This document shows, one piece after another, positions 1 through 5,547 of a stretch of 7,411 bases of DNA (the stretch's first letter is position 1; each line of letters begins with the position of its first letter). The notes beneath the pieces were generated by a model, which did not search any database, was not told the DNA's origin, and saw nothing but the letters and a program-made list of their open reading frames with translations. Origin of the DNA: QHWK01 sp035315685 (GTDB lineage Bacteria > Acidobacteriota > Vicinamibacteria > Vicinamibacterales > CAVVIG01); assembly GCA_035315685.1 (NCBI GenBank), contig DATFXR010000023.1:1-7411 (forward strand), read 5' to 3'. A program made the position numbers and the translations under genes.

Positions 1-1208
1 CGAATGCGGTTGGCCATCGGCGAGATCGGATAGAAGGTGAGCGCCGAGCAGACCGCCGATCGGACACCCTGCAAACCGGAGAGCAGCGACATCAGCAGCG
101 TCATCGATCCGACGCAGTGCGCCATCACCTGCACGCTCGGCGCCGGCGCGATCTCGCGGACCTTTGCCACCGCCGCCGGGTAATCCTGCTTCGCAATGTC
201 GTCGAGGGTGAACTGCGTGTGGGACGAGGCGAGGTCCGGGCTGGCGCGGTAGTCGAACAGCCAGACGTCGTAGCCGGCCGCGAACAGCGCTTCGGGCAGG
301 TTGGTGTCGACGGTGTCGATCGTGAACGCCAGCGTCGACGTCCCGAATCCGGGCGCCAGCATCACCGGGCCCTTCGTGCCGCCCTTGTACCGCGTGAGCC
401 GGAGCTCGACGCCATCGCCGGTCTTGAAGAAGTAGACGTCGGGCGCCGACATCTTGAGCGGCCGGCGCTGGCGAGGCTGGCCGTCCGGCTGCAGCTCGTT
501 CGATCGGACCAGCACGCCGCCGTAGGTGTCGAACAGCGCGCCGGCGAAAAACCGGCCGAACGCGACCATTCCGCGCAGCGAGTCGAGCGGCGTCGCCGCG
601 CCGGTCACCTGCATGGTCGTCATCTGTTTCATGAAGTCGGCAGGCAGGATGTGCAGGATCCCCTTGCCGATCACCTGTTCCGTCGCGCCGTTCACGTCGG
701 TGACGGTCGTGAAGAGCGTCGTCGTGTCGTCCCAGATCTCGAGATGCCGGTCGTCCTGAATCACCTTGAAGCCGTCAACGCGATAGCGCTTGCCGCCGGC
801 CGCGACGCCGATCATGCGGTAGGTCATCAGCCGCGCGTTCACCCGCGTCGGGTCCTTCACCAGCAGATTGAAGGTGCCGCCGCTCACCTGCAGCGGTTGC
901 GCCGACAGCGTCGGACAGGAGATCGTCCCGTCGATCCGCGCGGCGTGCGCGGCATTCGACAGCATGTCGTCGAGGTCGTCGGAGCTGACGGTGACGGTGA
1001 AGTCGAGGGAGGAGCCGTCGGCAATGCCGCGCTGCTCCGCCCTGGCGTAGTCGTCGAGCACGGCGGTGGAGAAATGACCGCGCATGGTTTCGGTAAAGCG
1101 GATTCCCGTCGGCACGATGACCTCCTCGATCGCAGGAAACGGCAGCAGTGGATTCTGAGCCGGACGCACCGCAAGATTCAAGTGCGTCGGCACGCCTTGC
1201 ACGATCAT
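1..1208 (-). CDS. α/β-fold hydrolase of the cholesterol-oxidase-associated type, Cys in nucleophile elbow (3' end cut by window)
   Basis: Translating the minus strand from 1208 gives 402 codons with no stop, so the C-terminus lies beyond the left edge. An in-frame TAA immediately precedes the ATG, so this is the first possible start, though no clear Shine-Dalgarno is visible. Residues 1-250 are a β-rich region of unknown role containing GIRFTETMRGHFS. The hydrolase fold starts near 252 (VYFFKTGDGVELRLTRY), with an oxyanion-type APGFGTS at 285-291, a WLFDYRASP strand near 317, and the elbow A-H-C-V-G-S at 363-368. The usual Gly-x-Ser-x-Gly is replaced, so Cys365 would be the nucleophile, as in PHA synthases and dienelactone hydrolase. 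The acid and histidine of the triad are not in view. From memory, similar hydrolases occur beside or fused to GMC/cholesterol oxidases; here the GMC gene is divergent. An ester, thioester or lactone substrate is inferred only. Confidence 0.85.
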   Translation of the reverse strand, partial: MIVQGVPTHLNLAVRPAQNPLLPFPAIEEVIVPTGIRFTETMRGHFSTAVLDDYARAEQRGIADGSSLDFTVTVSSDDLDDMLSNAAHAARIDGTISCPTLSAQPLQVSGGTFNLLVKDPTRVNARLMTYRMIGVAAGGKRYRVDGFKVIQDDRHLEIWDDTTTLFTTVTDVNGATEQVIGKGILHILPADFMKQMTTMQVTGAATPLDSLRGMVAFGRFFAGALFDTYGGVLVRSNELQPDGQPRQRRPLKMSAPDVYFFKTGDGVELRLTRYKGGTKGPVMLAPGFGTSTLAFTIDTVDTNLPEALFAAGYDVWLFDYRASPDLASSHTQFTLDDIAKQDYPAAVAKVREIAPAPSVQVMAHCVGSMTLLMSLLSGLQGVRSAVCSALTFYPISPMANRI

Positions 1209-1215
1209 TTAGAAT
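1187..1215 (+). promoter_or_regulatory. Candidate σ70-type promoter for the GMC oxidoreductase gene
   Basis: A −35-like TCGGCA (1187-1192, four of six consensus bases) is followed after 17 bp by TAGAAT (1210-1215, five of six). Transcription would begin near 1222. That leaves a leader of about 20 nt containing the GGAG ribosome site (1229-1232) before the ATG at 1242. Most of the promoter lies inside the first codons of the divergent hydrolase gene. Spacing and position fit well, but the −35 match is only moderate. Confidence 0.4.
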
Positions 1216-1241
1216 GACGGACGGCCGCGGAGCTCGTCACT

Positions 1242-2804
1242 ATGCCTACCGACTTCGACGTAATTGTGATCGGCAGCGGATTCGGCGGCGCCATCTGCGG
1301 CGCGCGCCTCGCCGAGGCCGGCTACCGAGTGCTGATTCTCGAGCGCGGCCGCCGCTGGGCCGTGAAGGACTATCCGCGCGCGCCCACCGACGACTGGACG
1401 TGGGACCACGATCATCCCGAGACGAAGCACGGCTGGTTCGACTTCCGGGTCTTCCCGCACATGACCGTGGCGGCCGGCGCCGGCGTCGGCGGCGGCTCGC
1501 TCGTCTACGCGAACATCTCCGTCGAAGCGAAGCCCGATACCTTCGATCACGGCTGGCCCGCTCAGATCACCTATAACGTCCTCCAGCCGCACTACGCACG
1601 CGTCGCCGAGACGATGAACGTCGGGAAAGTGCCGGTTGCACAGTGGCCGGCACGGACGAAGCTGCTGAAGGAGGCGGCCGAGGCGCTGGGCTACGGCGAT
1701 CGCTTCCGTCCGCTCGAGCTTGCCGTGACCTTCGACGATCACTGGACCTACGACCAGCCCGATCCGCACAATCCGCAGAAATCGAAGCAGCTGGTCAACG
1801 CGCAGGGGCAGACGCAGGGCACCTGCGTGCACCTGGGCGACTGCGACATCGGCTGCGAGGTGAGCGCGCGCAATACGCTCGACCTGAATTACATTCCGAT
1901 TGCCGAGCAGCACGGCGCGGTCGTGAAGCCGCTGCACATCGTCCGGATGATCTCGCCGATTGACGGCGGCTATCGCGTCGACTACTCGGAGATCGTCTCG
2001 AACACGCTCGCGCCGGGAATCGTGACCGGCCGGCTCGTCGTTGTCGCGGCCGGATCGCTCGGGTCGACCGAACTGCTGCTGCAGTGCCGCGACGTGCACG
2101 TGACACTGCCGAATCTGAGCGGACGCCTCGGACAGAACTGGAGCAGCAACGGCGACTTTCTGACGCCCGCCGTGCACCTGGGTCGGCAGGTCGATCCGAC
2201 GCGCGGGCCGACGATCACGGCCGCGGTCGACCTGCTCGACGGTGCCTACAAGGATCAACGGGTGTTCATCGAAGACGGCGGCCTGCCGAACATCGCTGAC
2301 GGCGCGCTGCGCCGCGAGGCCGCCCAGGAGGGCAGCGACGACCACACCCGGGCGTTGATCGCGACGCTGCGGCTCATCGTCGCGAACGCGCTGCCCAACA
2401 TCATGCCGTGGTTCGCACAGAGCCGCGACGCCGGAAACGGCGTCATGACGATCAAGGAGGGAAAGCTGTTCCTCGACTGGAACAGCGCCGCGTCAAAGCC
2501 GACGATCGACGCGGTGGTCGCGCTGCATCAGCAGATGGCGCTCAGAACCGGCGGGTTGCCGCTCACGCCGATCACCTGGACGGCGTGCGGCGACCTGATC
2601 ACACCGCATCCGCTCGGCGGCTGCAACATGGGATCGTCGGCCGCCGACGGTGTGGTCGATCACAAGGGGGAAGCGTTCGGGTACAGGAACCTGTTCGTCG
2701 CCGACGGCGCGATCGTCCCGACGCCGCTCGGCCTGAACCCCTCGCGGACGATCGGCGCGCTGGCGGAGCGGATCGCGTCGATCATCGTCGCGGAGCAGCG
2801 CTGA
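1242..2804 (+). CDS. GMC family FAD-dependent oxidoreductase, cholesterol-oxidase-like
   Basis: A complete 520-residue flavoprotein, close to the usual 500-550 for the family. It would oxidise an alcohol, probably a sterol or other hydrophobic one, using bound FAD. The dinucleotide fold opens almost at the start: GSGFGG at 11-16, with Glu34 closing the βαβ unit. The second FAD-contact segment GAGVGGGSLVYANI spans 79-92. A cysteine cluster (C195, C201, C205) precedes ARNTLDLNY. VVAAGSLGSTELL is the usual second fold motif. The C-terminal active site is visible: His456 in HPLGGC and Asn499 in LNPSRTIGALAER, the His/Asn pair of GMC enzymes. The start is fixed by the closeness of the FAD motif and by GGAG nine bases upstream. 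There is no signal peptide, so it is probably cytoplasmic. It diverges from the α/β hydrolase by 33 bp, suggesting a shared pathway. The exact substrate cannot be told from sequence. Confidence 0.93.
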   Translation: MPTDFDVIVIGSGFGGAICGARLAEAGYRVLILERGRRWAVKDYPRAPTDDWTWDHDHPETKHGWFDFRVFPHMTVAAGAGVGGGSLVYANISVEAKPDTFDHGWPAQITYNVLQPHYARVAETMNVGKVPVAQWPARTKLLKEAAEALGYGDRFRPLELAVTFDDHWTYDQPDPHNPQKSKQLVNAQGQTQGTCVHLGDCDIGCEVSARNTLDLNYIPIAEQHGAVVKPLHIVRMISPIDGGYRVDYSEIVSNTLAPGIVTGRLVVVAAGSLGSTELLLQCRDVHVTLPNLSGRLGQNWSSNGDFLTPAVHLGRQVDPTRGPTITAAVDLLDGAYKDQRVFIEDGGLPNIADGALRREAAQEGSDDHTRALIATLRLIVANALPNIMPWFAQSRDAGNGVMTIKEGKLFLDWNSAASKPTIDAVVALHQQMALRTGGLPLTPITWTACGDLITPHPLGGCNMGSSAADGVVDHKGEAFGYRNLFVADGAIVPTPLGLNPSRTIGALAERIASIIVAEQR

Positions 2805-2819
2805 CCGGGTCAGCGCTGC
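2795..2819. terminator. Perfect 12-bp inverted repeat at the 3' ends of two convergent genes
   Basis: GCAGCGCTGACC is followed by one base and then its exact reverse complement GGTCAGCGCTGC. The GMC stop codon (2802-2804) lies inside the left arm. The 31-codon gene on the other strand ends 33 bp away. A GC-rich hairpin shared by convergent genes fits a bidirectional terminator or 3' end protector. Neither side has a T-tract, so it is not a textbook intrinsic terminator. Confidence 0.5.
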
Positions 2820-2852
2820 GCGTGGCTGCGAGACAGCGATCGCGAGCGCGGC

Positions 2853-2948
2853 CTAGCTGCCCCAGATCACGGTGAAGATTTGAATGAGCCAGCTGCCCGC
2901 GTCAGTCAGATTCGCCGCCGTCGTGATCGCGAAGTTGAAGTTGCTCAC
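2853..2948 (-). CDS. 31-residue peptide gene behind a σ54 promoter, unknown function
   Basis: A GTG-started ORF of 32 codons including TAG. AGGGAG ends six bases before the GTG, an excellent ribosome site. GTG is the only ATG/GTG/TTG start between an upstream in-frame TGA and the body of the ORF. Coding signal is good for so short a gene: 25 of 29 inspected third positions are G or C, while first and second positions are mixed. The peptide begins MSNFNFAITTAAN, has one acidic and no basic residue, and ends in the hydrophobic aromatic run WLIQIFTVIWGS. It could be a membrane-active, exported or signalling peptide. It is not a Lys/Arg-rich toxin of the TisB type. A consensus σ54 promoter lies upstream and a strong hairpin downstream, making a self-contained unit convergent to the GMC gene. 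I recognise no family. Confidence 0.45.
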   Translation of the reverse strand: MSNFNFAITTAANLTDAGSWLIQIFTVIWGS

Positions 2949-3022
2949 CTGAGTCTCCCTGCATTGCGCCCGGAGCCGATCACCTGCGCGCTTTGAAAAC
3001 GGTTGTTGTGCCCCCTCTCAGG

Positions 3023-3037
3023 GCAAGCGCAGTGCCA
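3023..3037 (-). promoter_or_regulatory. Consensus σ54 (RpoN) −24/−12 promoter
   Basis: The minus strand reads TGGCACTGCGCTTGC, an exact TGGCAC-N5-TTGC match, with the required ten bases between the −24 GG and the −12 GC. Transcription would start near 3012 and run left, giving a leader of about 64 nt to the GTG at 2948. Transcription would need RpoN plus an AAA+ enhancer-binding activator; neither gene is in the window. Confidence 0.6.
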
Positions 3038-3048
3038 CGGTGGTCGGA

Positions 3049-3060
3049 TCGAGTACTCGA
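3049..3060. promoter_or_regulatory. 12-bp perfect palindrome TCGAGTACTCGA, possible operator
   Basis: The palindrome lies 11 bp upstream of the σ54 −24 element, centred about 42 bp before the predicted start. It could bind a dimeric regulator. Enhancer-binding activators usually bind further upstream, so the role is uncertain. Confidence 0.25.
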
Positions 3061-3105
3061 GGAGCTAAGTGGCCGCTATTCCTTGTGTTCTCTTCTGTCG
3101 CATCA

Positions 3106-3120
3106 CGGCGTCGAGCGCCG
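3106..3120. promoter_or_regulatory. Inverted repeat CGGCG-TCGAG-CGCCG, possible activator site or hairpin
   Basis: Five-bp arms surround a five-base centre. It is about 94-108 bp upstream of the predicted σ54 start, the usual distance for an enhancer-binding protein. On the plus strand it sits just before the strong ribosome site of the 21-codon ORF. Five-bp arms are easily found by chance in GC-rich DNA. Confidence 0.2.
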
Positions 3121-3133
3121 ACGGAGGGTCACC

Positions 3134-3199
3134 ATGGCCACAGATCTGAAATGGGTTTGCTGGATTTGTAACAAACGTGACAGCGTGGACAGACTTTGA
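3134..3199 (+). CDS. Doubtful 21-residue ORF with strong Shine-Dalgarno and a CWIC motif
   Basis: An ATG preceded by GGAGGG with ideal spacing (GGAGG at 3123-3127, six bases before ATG) opens a 21-codon frame ending in TGA. The peptide contains KWVCWICNKRDS, a CxxC pair in a basic and aromatic setting that could bind metal or form a disulfide. Against it, only about half the third positions are G or C, unlike the neighbouring genes, and its 3' part overlaps the GACAG repeats. The frame also continues upstream to a TTG near 2993, but the ribosome site favours the ATG. It may be a regulatory leader ORF or chance. Confidence 0.22.
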   Translation: MATDLKWVCWICNKRDSVDRL

Positions 3200-3202
3200 C
3201 AG
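3179..3202 (+). promoter_or_regulatory. Three GACAG direct repeats at roughly helical spacing
   Basis: GACAG occurs at 3179-3183, 3188-3192 and 3198-3202, with periods of 9 and 10 bp, so the copies lie on nearly the same face of the helix. They are 60-85 bp upstream of the 71-aa gene. This fits an operator for a regulator that binds side by side. The last copy also makes TTGACA (3196-3201), but no −10 box follows at the right distance. Confidence 0.25.
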
Positions 3203-3242
3203 ACAAAAAGCTCACAAAAATGCCTGCCTGATGCGGAATGGC

Positions 3243-3251
3243 TGCTACACT
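3243..3251 (+). promoter_or_regulatory. Extended −10 promoter element (TGCTACACT) for the 71-aa gene
   Basis: TACACT (3246-3251) preceded by TGC is an extended −10 motif, which needs little or no −35 element; none good is present. Transcription would start near 3258, so the mRNA would have about five bases or none before the ATG at 3263. Confidence 0.35.
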
Positions 3252-3262
3252 AGTGAGCCTTA

Positions 3263-3478
3263 ATGTCCCAACAAAACTCGGCGGATACCGTGCTGGCGTG
3301 GCTGTGGGAGCTGTCCGACGGTACGAGGGCGGCGGTCGTCGAACACGCCGCGGCCCCGCAGTGGGAGCTTCGCGTCTCCAAGAACGGCGCGGTCGTGGAG
3401 CACGAGCGCTGCGATTCGTTTCCCGCCTTGATTGCCGCATCAACCGCGGCGCGGCTGCGCGCTGACGGGCGGAATTGA
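3263..3478 (+). CDS. Hypothetical 71-residue protein
   Basis: A small ATG-started gene of unknown function, with third positions mostly G or C like its neighbours. The protein begins MSQQNSADTVLAWLWEL. Short strands follow (TRAAVVEH, WELRVSKNGAVVEHERC), then a C-terminal helix (FPALIAASTAARLRADG), giving a likely β-hairpin-plus-helix fold. It has no signal peptide or membrane segment and one Cys. No Shine-Dalgarno precedes the ATG; with the −10 element just upstream, the transcript may be leaderless. The last codons, Arg-Asn-stop (CGG AAT TGA), run into the first heptamer unit of the repeat element that follows, so the repeat supplies the stop. It converges on the histidine kinase gene. I cannot assign a family. 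Confidence 0.6.
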   Translation: MSQQNSADTVLAWLWELSDGTRAAVVEHAAAPQWELRVSKNGAVVEHERCDSFPALIAASTAARLRADGRN

Positions 3479-3601
3479 GAATTAAGAATTAAGAATTCGT
3501 GCCCCCGGTCGCGAGACTCGGACAATCACCGGCCTTGCCGATGTCTGGAGTTTGCGAACGAGAGTCCGAATTCTTAATTCTTACTTCCTAATTCTTAATT
3601 T
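3472..3601. repeat. Inverted heptamer-repeat element, copy 1 (GAATTAA arms, 68-bp core)
   Basis: The left arm is four tandem 7-bp units: GAATTGA, GAATTAA, GAATTAA, GAATTCG (3472-3499). A GC-rich core follows (3500-3567). The right arm (3568-3601) is GAATTC then TTAATTC, TTACTTC, CTAATTC, TTAATTT, the reverse complement with a few substitutions. The arms could pair into an AT-rich stem. It lies between convergent genes and provides both stops: TGA from the first left unit, TAG from the CTAATTC unit. It resembles in style the heptameric short tandem repeats of cyanobacteria, but the sequence differs. Confidence 0.8.
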
Positions 3602-5498
3602 CCGAGGCAGTCGGCAGGAGAATCACAAACCGTGCGCCGCGACCTCGGCCCTCGCTCTCGGCAGACACGGTGCCGCCGTGGAGCTCGACCAGGTGTCGGA
3701 CGATCGCGAGGCCGAGGCCGAGGCCGCTGTGCGATCGCGTCGTCGAGCCGTCCGCCTGACGGAAGCGATCGAAGATGAACGGCAGCGCATCGGGTTCGAT
3801 TCCAGAGCCGCTGTCCGTGACCTCGATGCGCAGCCGCTCGCCTTCGTCGGCGGCCGACACGGCAATCGTCCCGCCGGCGCCGGTGAACTTCACCGCGTTC
3901 GACAACAGATTCCAGAACACCTGCCTGAGGCGATCGGCGTCGGCGCGGACCAGCCGCAGCGGTGACGGCCGGGCGAGCGTGAACTGAATCCGCTTGGCGT
4001 TGATCGCCGGCATCACGGTTTCGATGGCGCTGTTCAGGACCGCGGCGACGTCGGTCGGCTGCAGCTCGATTCGCAGCGTCCCGCGCACGATGCGTGACAT
4101 GTCGAGCAGATCGTCGAGCAGTGTCGCCTGCGCGCGGGCGCTGCGTTCGAGCGCGTCGAGCGCATGCCGGCTCTGCGCTTCGTCCATCCGCCCGGTCTTC
4201 AACAGCCGGGCCCAGCCGAGCACCCCGGTGGCGGGGGTGCGCAATTCGTGCGAGAGCGTGGCGAGGAACTCGTCCTTCAGGCGGCTCGCGGCGTCAGCGG
4301 TGTGTCGCGCCTCGCGCTCGCGGTGGAGGAGCGCATCGCGCTCGGCATCCGCCGCCTTGCGGCGGCTGATGTCGCGGAACGTCTTGATCGTGCCGATGAC
4401 GCGTCCGTCGCCGTCGCGGATGTCGCTCTCCATCTCTTCGACCGCTGTTTCGATCCCGTCCGATCGCGTCAGCAGGTAATCGCGAACCCCGCCCCCGTCG
4501 GTGCGGCCGATTCCGCGGCGCCGTGCGCCCGTGGCGGTGTCGACGACGTGATATACGTTGCTGGCCGGTTGACCGACCGCATCGCGTTCGCCGAGGCCGA
4601 GCAACTCCTCGGCGGCGGCATTCAGAAAGCTCACGACTCCGTCGCGATCGGCGACCAGGACCGCATCCGTCGTGCTGCGCAGCGCGGCGGCATACAGCGC
4701 GATCTCCGCGTAGTGCGCGATCTGCTCGTGCGCACGGTCCAGCGCCGCCTTGTAGGTGACGTGCAGGATGAAGAGCAGCGGCAGCACCAGCGCCAGCGTG
4801 GTGATGTTGACGATCCGGCTGACGGTGAGCAGCACCAGCACCGCGGCAATCGCGGCACCGCCGAAGTAGGTGAGCCAGAGCAGCGACAGGTGCGCCTTCC
4901 ACACCGAGAGCACATGTGCGTGACGCTCATAGGCGACGGCGATCGCCACCATGCCGGTGTTGAGAAAGAAGTAGAGCGCCGCGAACAGGGCCAGCGGCCC
5001 GATCACTTCCCCGATCGTGCCGGGGTGCGTGGCGAGCGGACCGGTGCCGCTCAACGCGAAGAACGCGGTCGCCGCCAGCCACATCGCCAGCGCCGTGGAC
5101 GCCACGTTGAAGACGACACGCAACGGCATGCCCGACGCACCGGCGCGGGCGATCCGCAGCGAGATCACCAGCGCGTCGACGACGACGATGATCGTGCCGG
5201 CGGCGGGGCCGAAGAGGAGCGCGGCCGCGATCGTGAACGTGTCCGAGATCGAGAAGCTGATCGGCACGTCGCGCATGCGCAGGGTCGACCAGCCGGTCAT
5301 GATCGTCAGGCCGAGGAGGACGAACCAGGTCGTGCCGGCCGGATGGTGAACGAGCTCTGCCATCGACCAGGCGAACGCCGCGATGCCCGCGGCGATCAGG
5401 GCGCCGAGGATGAGCCGATGAAGCGCGACAGTGGTCTCGACGGATCGAGCGGCGGGGGCGGGTGTCGCCGCCGCGGGCTTGAGCGAAGGCACTGACAC
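3588..5498 (-). CDS. Membrane-bound PAS sensor histidine kinase (orphan)
   Basis: A 636-residue hybrid of membrane sensor and kinase core. Residues 28-248 hold about seven hydrophobic segments (for example 28-48, 126-149, 166-190, 205-225, 230-248), a MASE-like integral membrane sensor including the FSISDTFTIAAALLFGPAAG stretch. A PAS domain covers about 272-380 (STTDAVLVADRDG, ending IGTIKTFRDISRRK). A short coiled linker leads to HisKA with the phosphoacceptor His417 in SHELRTP. The ATPase domain has the N-box Asn534 (FWNLLSNAVKF), G1 at 562-566 (DSGSG), the F-box FDRFRQ and G2 GLGLGLA from 592. All catalytic motifs look intact. The start is GTG without a Shine-Dalgarno; a weak −10-like TACCAT (5504-5509) sits just upstream. 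No response regulator is adjacent. It may be co-transcribed with the HAD gene 49 bp upstream. The last residues EIKN and the stop are encoded by the heptamer element. Confidence 0.93.
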   Translation of the reverse strand: MSVPSLKPAAATPAPAARSVETTVALHRLILGALIAAGIAAFAWSMAELVHHPAGTTWFVLLGLTIMTGWSTLRMRDVPISFSISDTFTIAAALLFGPAAGTIIVVVDALVISLRIARAGASGMPLRVVFNVASTALAMWLAATAFFALSGTGPLATHPGTIGEVIGPLALFAALYFFLNTGMVAIAVAYERHAHVLSVWKAHLSLLWLTYFGGAAIAAVLVLLTVSRIVNITTLALVLPLLFILHVTYKAALDRAHEQIAHYAEIALYAAALRSTTDAVLVADRDGVVSFLNAAAEELLGLGERDAVGQPASNVYHVVDTATGARRRGIGRTDGGGVRDYLLTRSDGIETAVEEMESDIRDGDGRVIGTIKTFRDISRRKAADAERDALLHREREARHTADAASRLKDEFLATLSHELRTPATGVLGWARLLKTGRMDEAQSRHALDALERSARAQATLLDDLLDMSRIVRGTLRIELQPTDVAAVLNSAIETVMPAINAKRIQFTLARPSPLRLVRADADRLRQVFWNLLSNAVKFTGAGGTIAVSAADEGERLRIEVTDSGSGIEPDALPFIFDRFRQADGSTTRSHSGLGLGLAIVRHLVELHGGTVSAESEGRGRGARFVILLPTASEIKN

Positions 5499-5547
5499 TG
5501 GCTATGGTATCGCCGCACGTGGAGCGCCGATTCTCAGGCGTGCACGG

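Noticed and set aside
117..1217. Long plus-strand ORF (366 codons) opposite the α/β hydrolase
   Set aside because: Arg/His/Val-rich translation with no domain; a mirror frame of the GC-rich minus-strand gene, whose translation shows clear hydrolase motifs.
1209..2345. Minus-strand ORF of 378 codons opposite the GMC gene
   Set aside because: No recognisable motif, composition typical of an antisense shadow, and the plus strand has all GMC motifs.
2993..3199. 68-codon TTG-started extension of the 21-codon ORF
   Set aside because: Poor start and no ribosome site; the frame crosses the σ54 promoter and palindromes, while the strong Shine-Dalgarno marks the ATG at 3134.
3196..3201. Perfect −35 hexamer TTGACA
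   Set aside because: No −10-like hexamer at 15-19 bp downstream; it arises from the third GACAG repeat.
4164..5495. Plus-strand ORF of 443 codons opposite the histidine kinase
   Set aside because: Low-complexity Arg/Asp/Gln-rich antisense frame; the kinase on the other strand has complete catalytic motifs.
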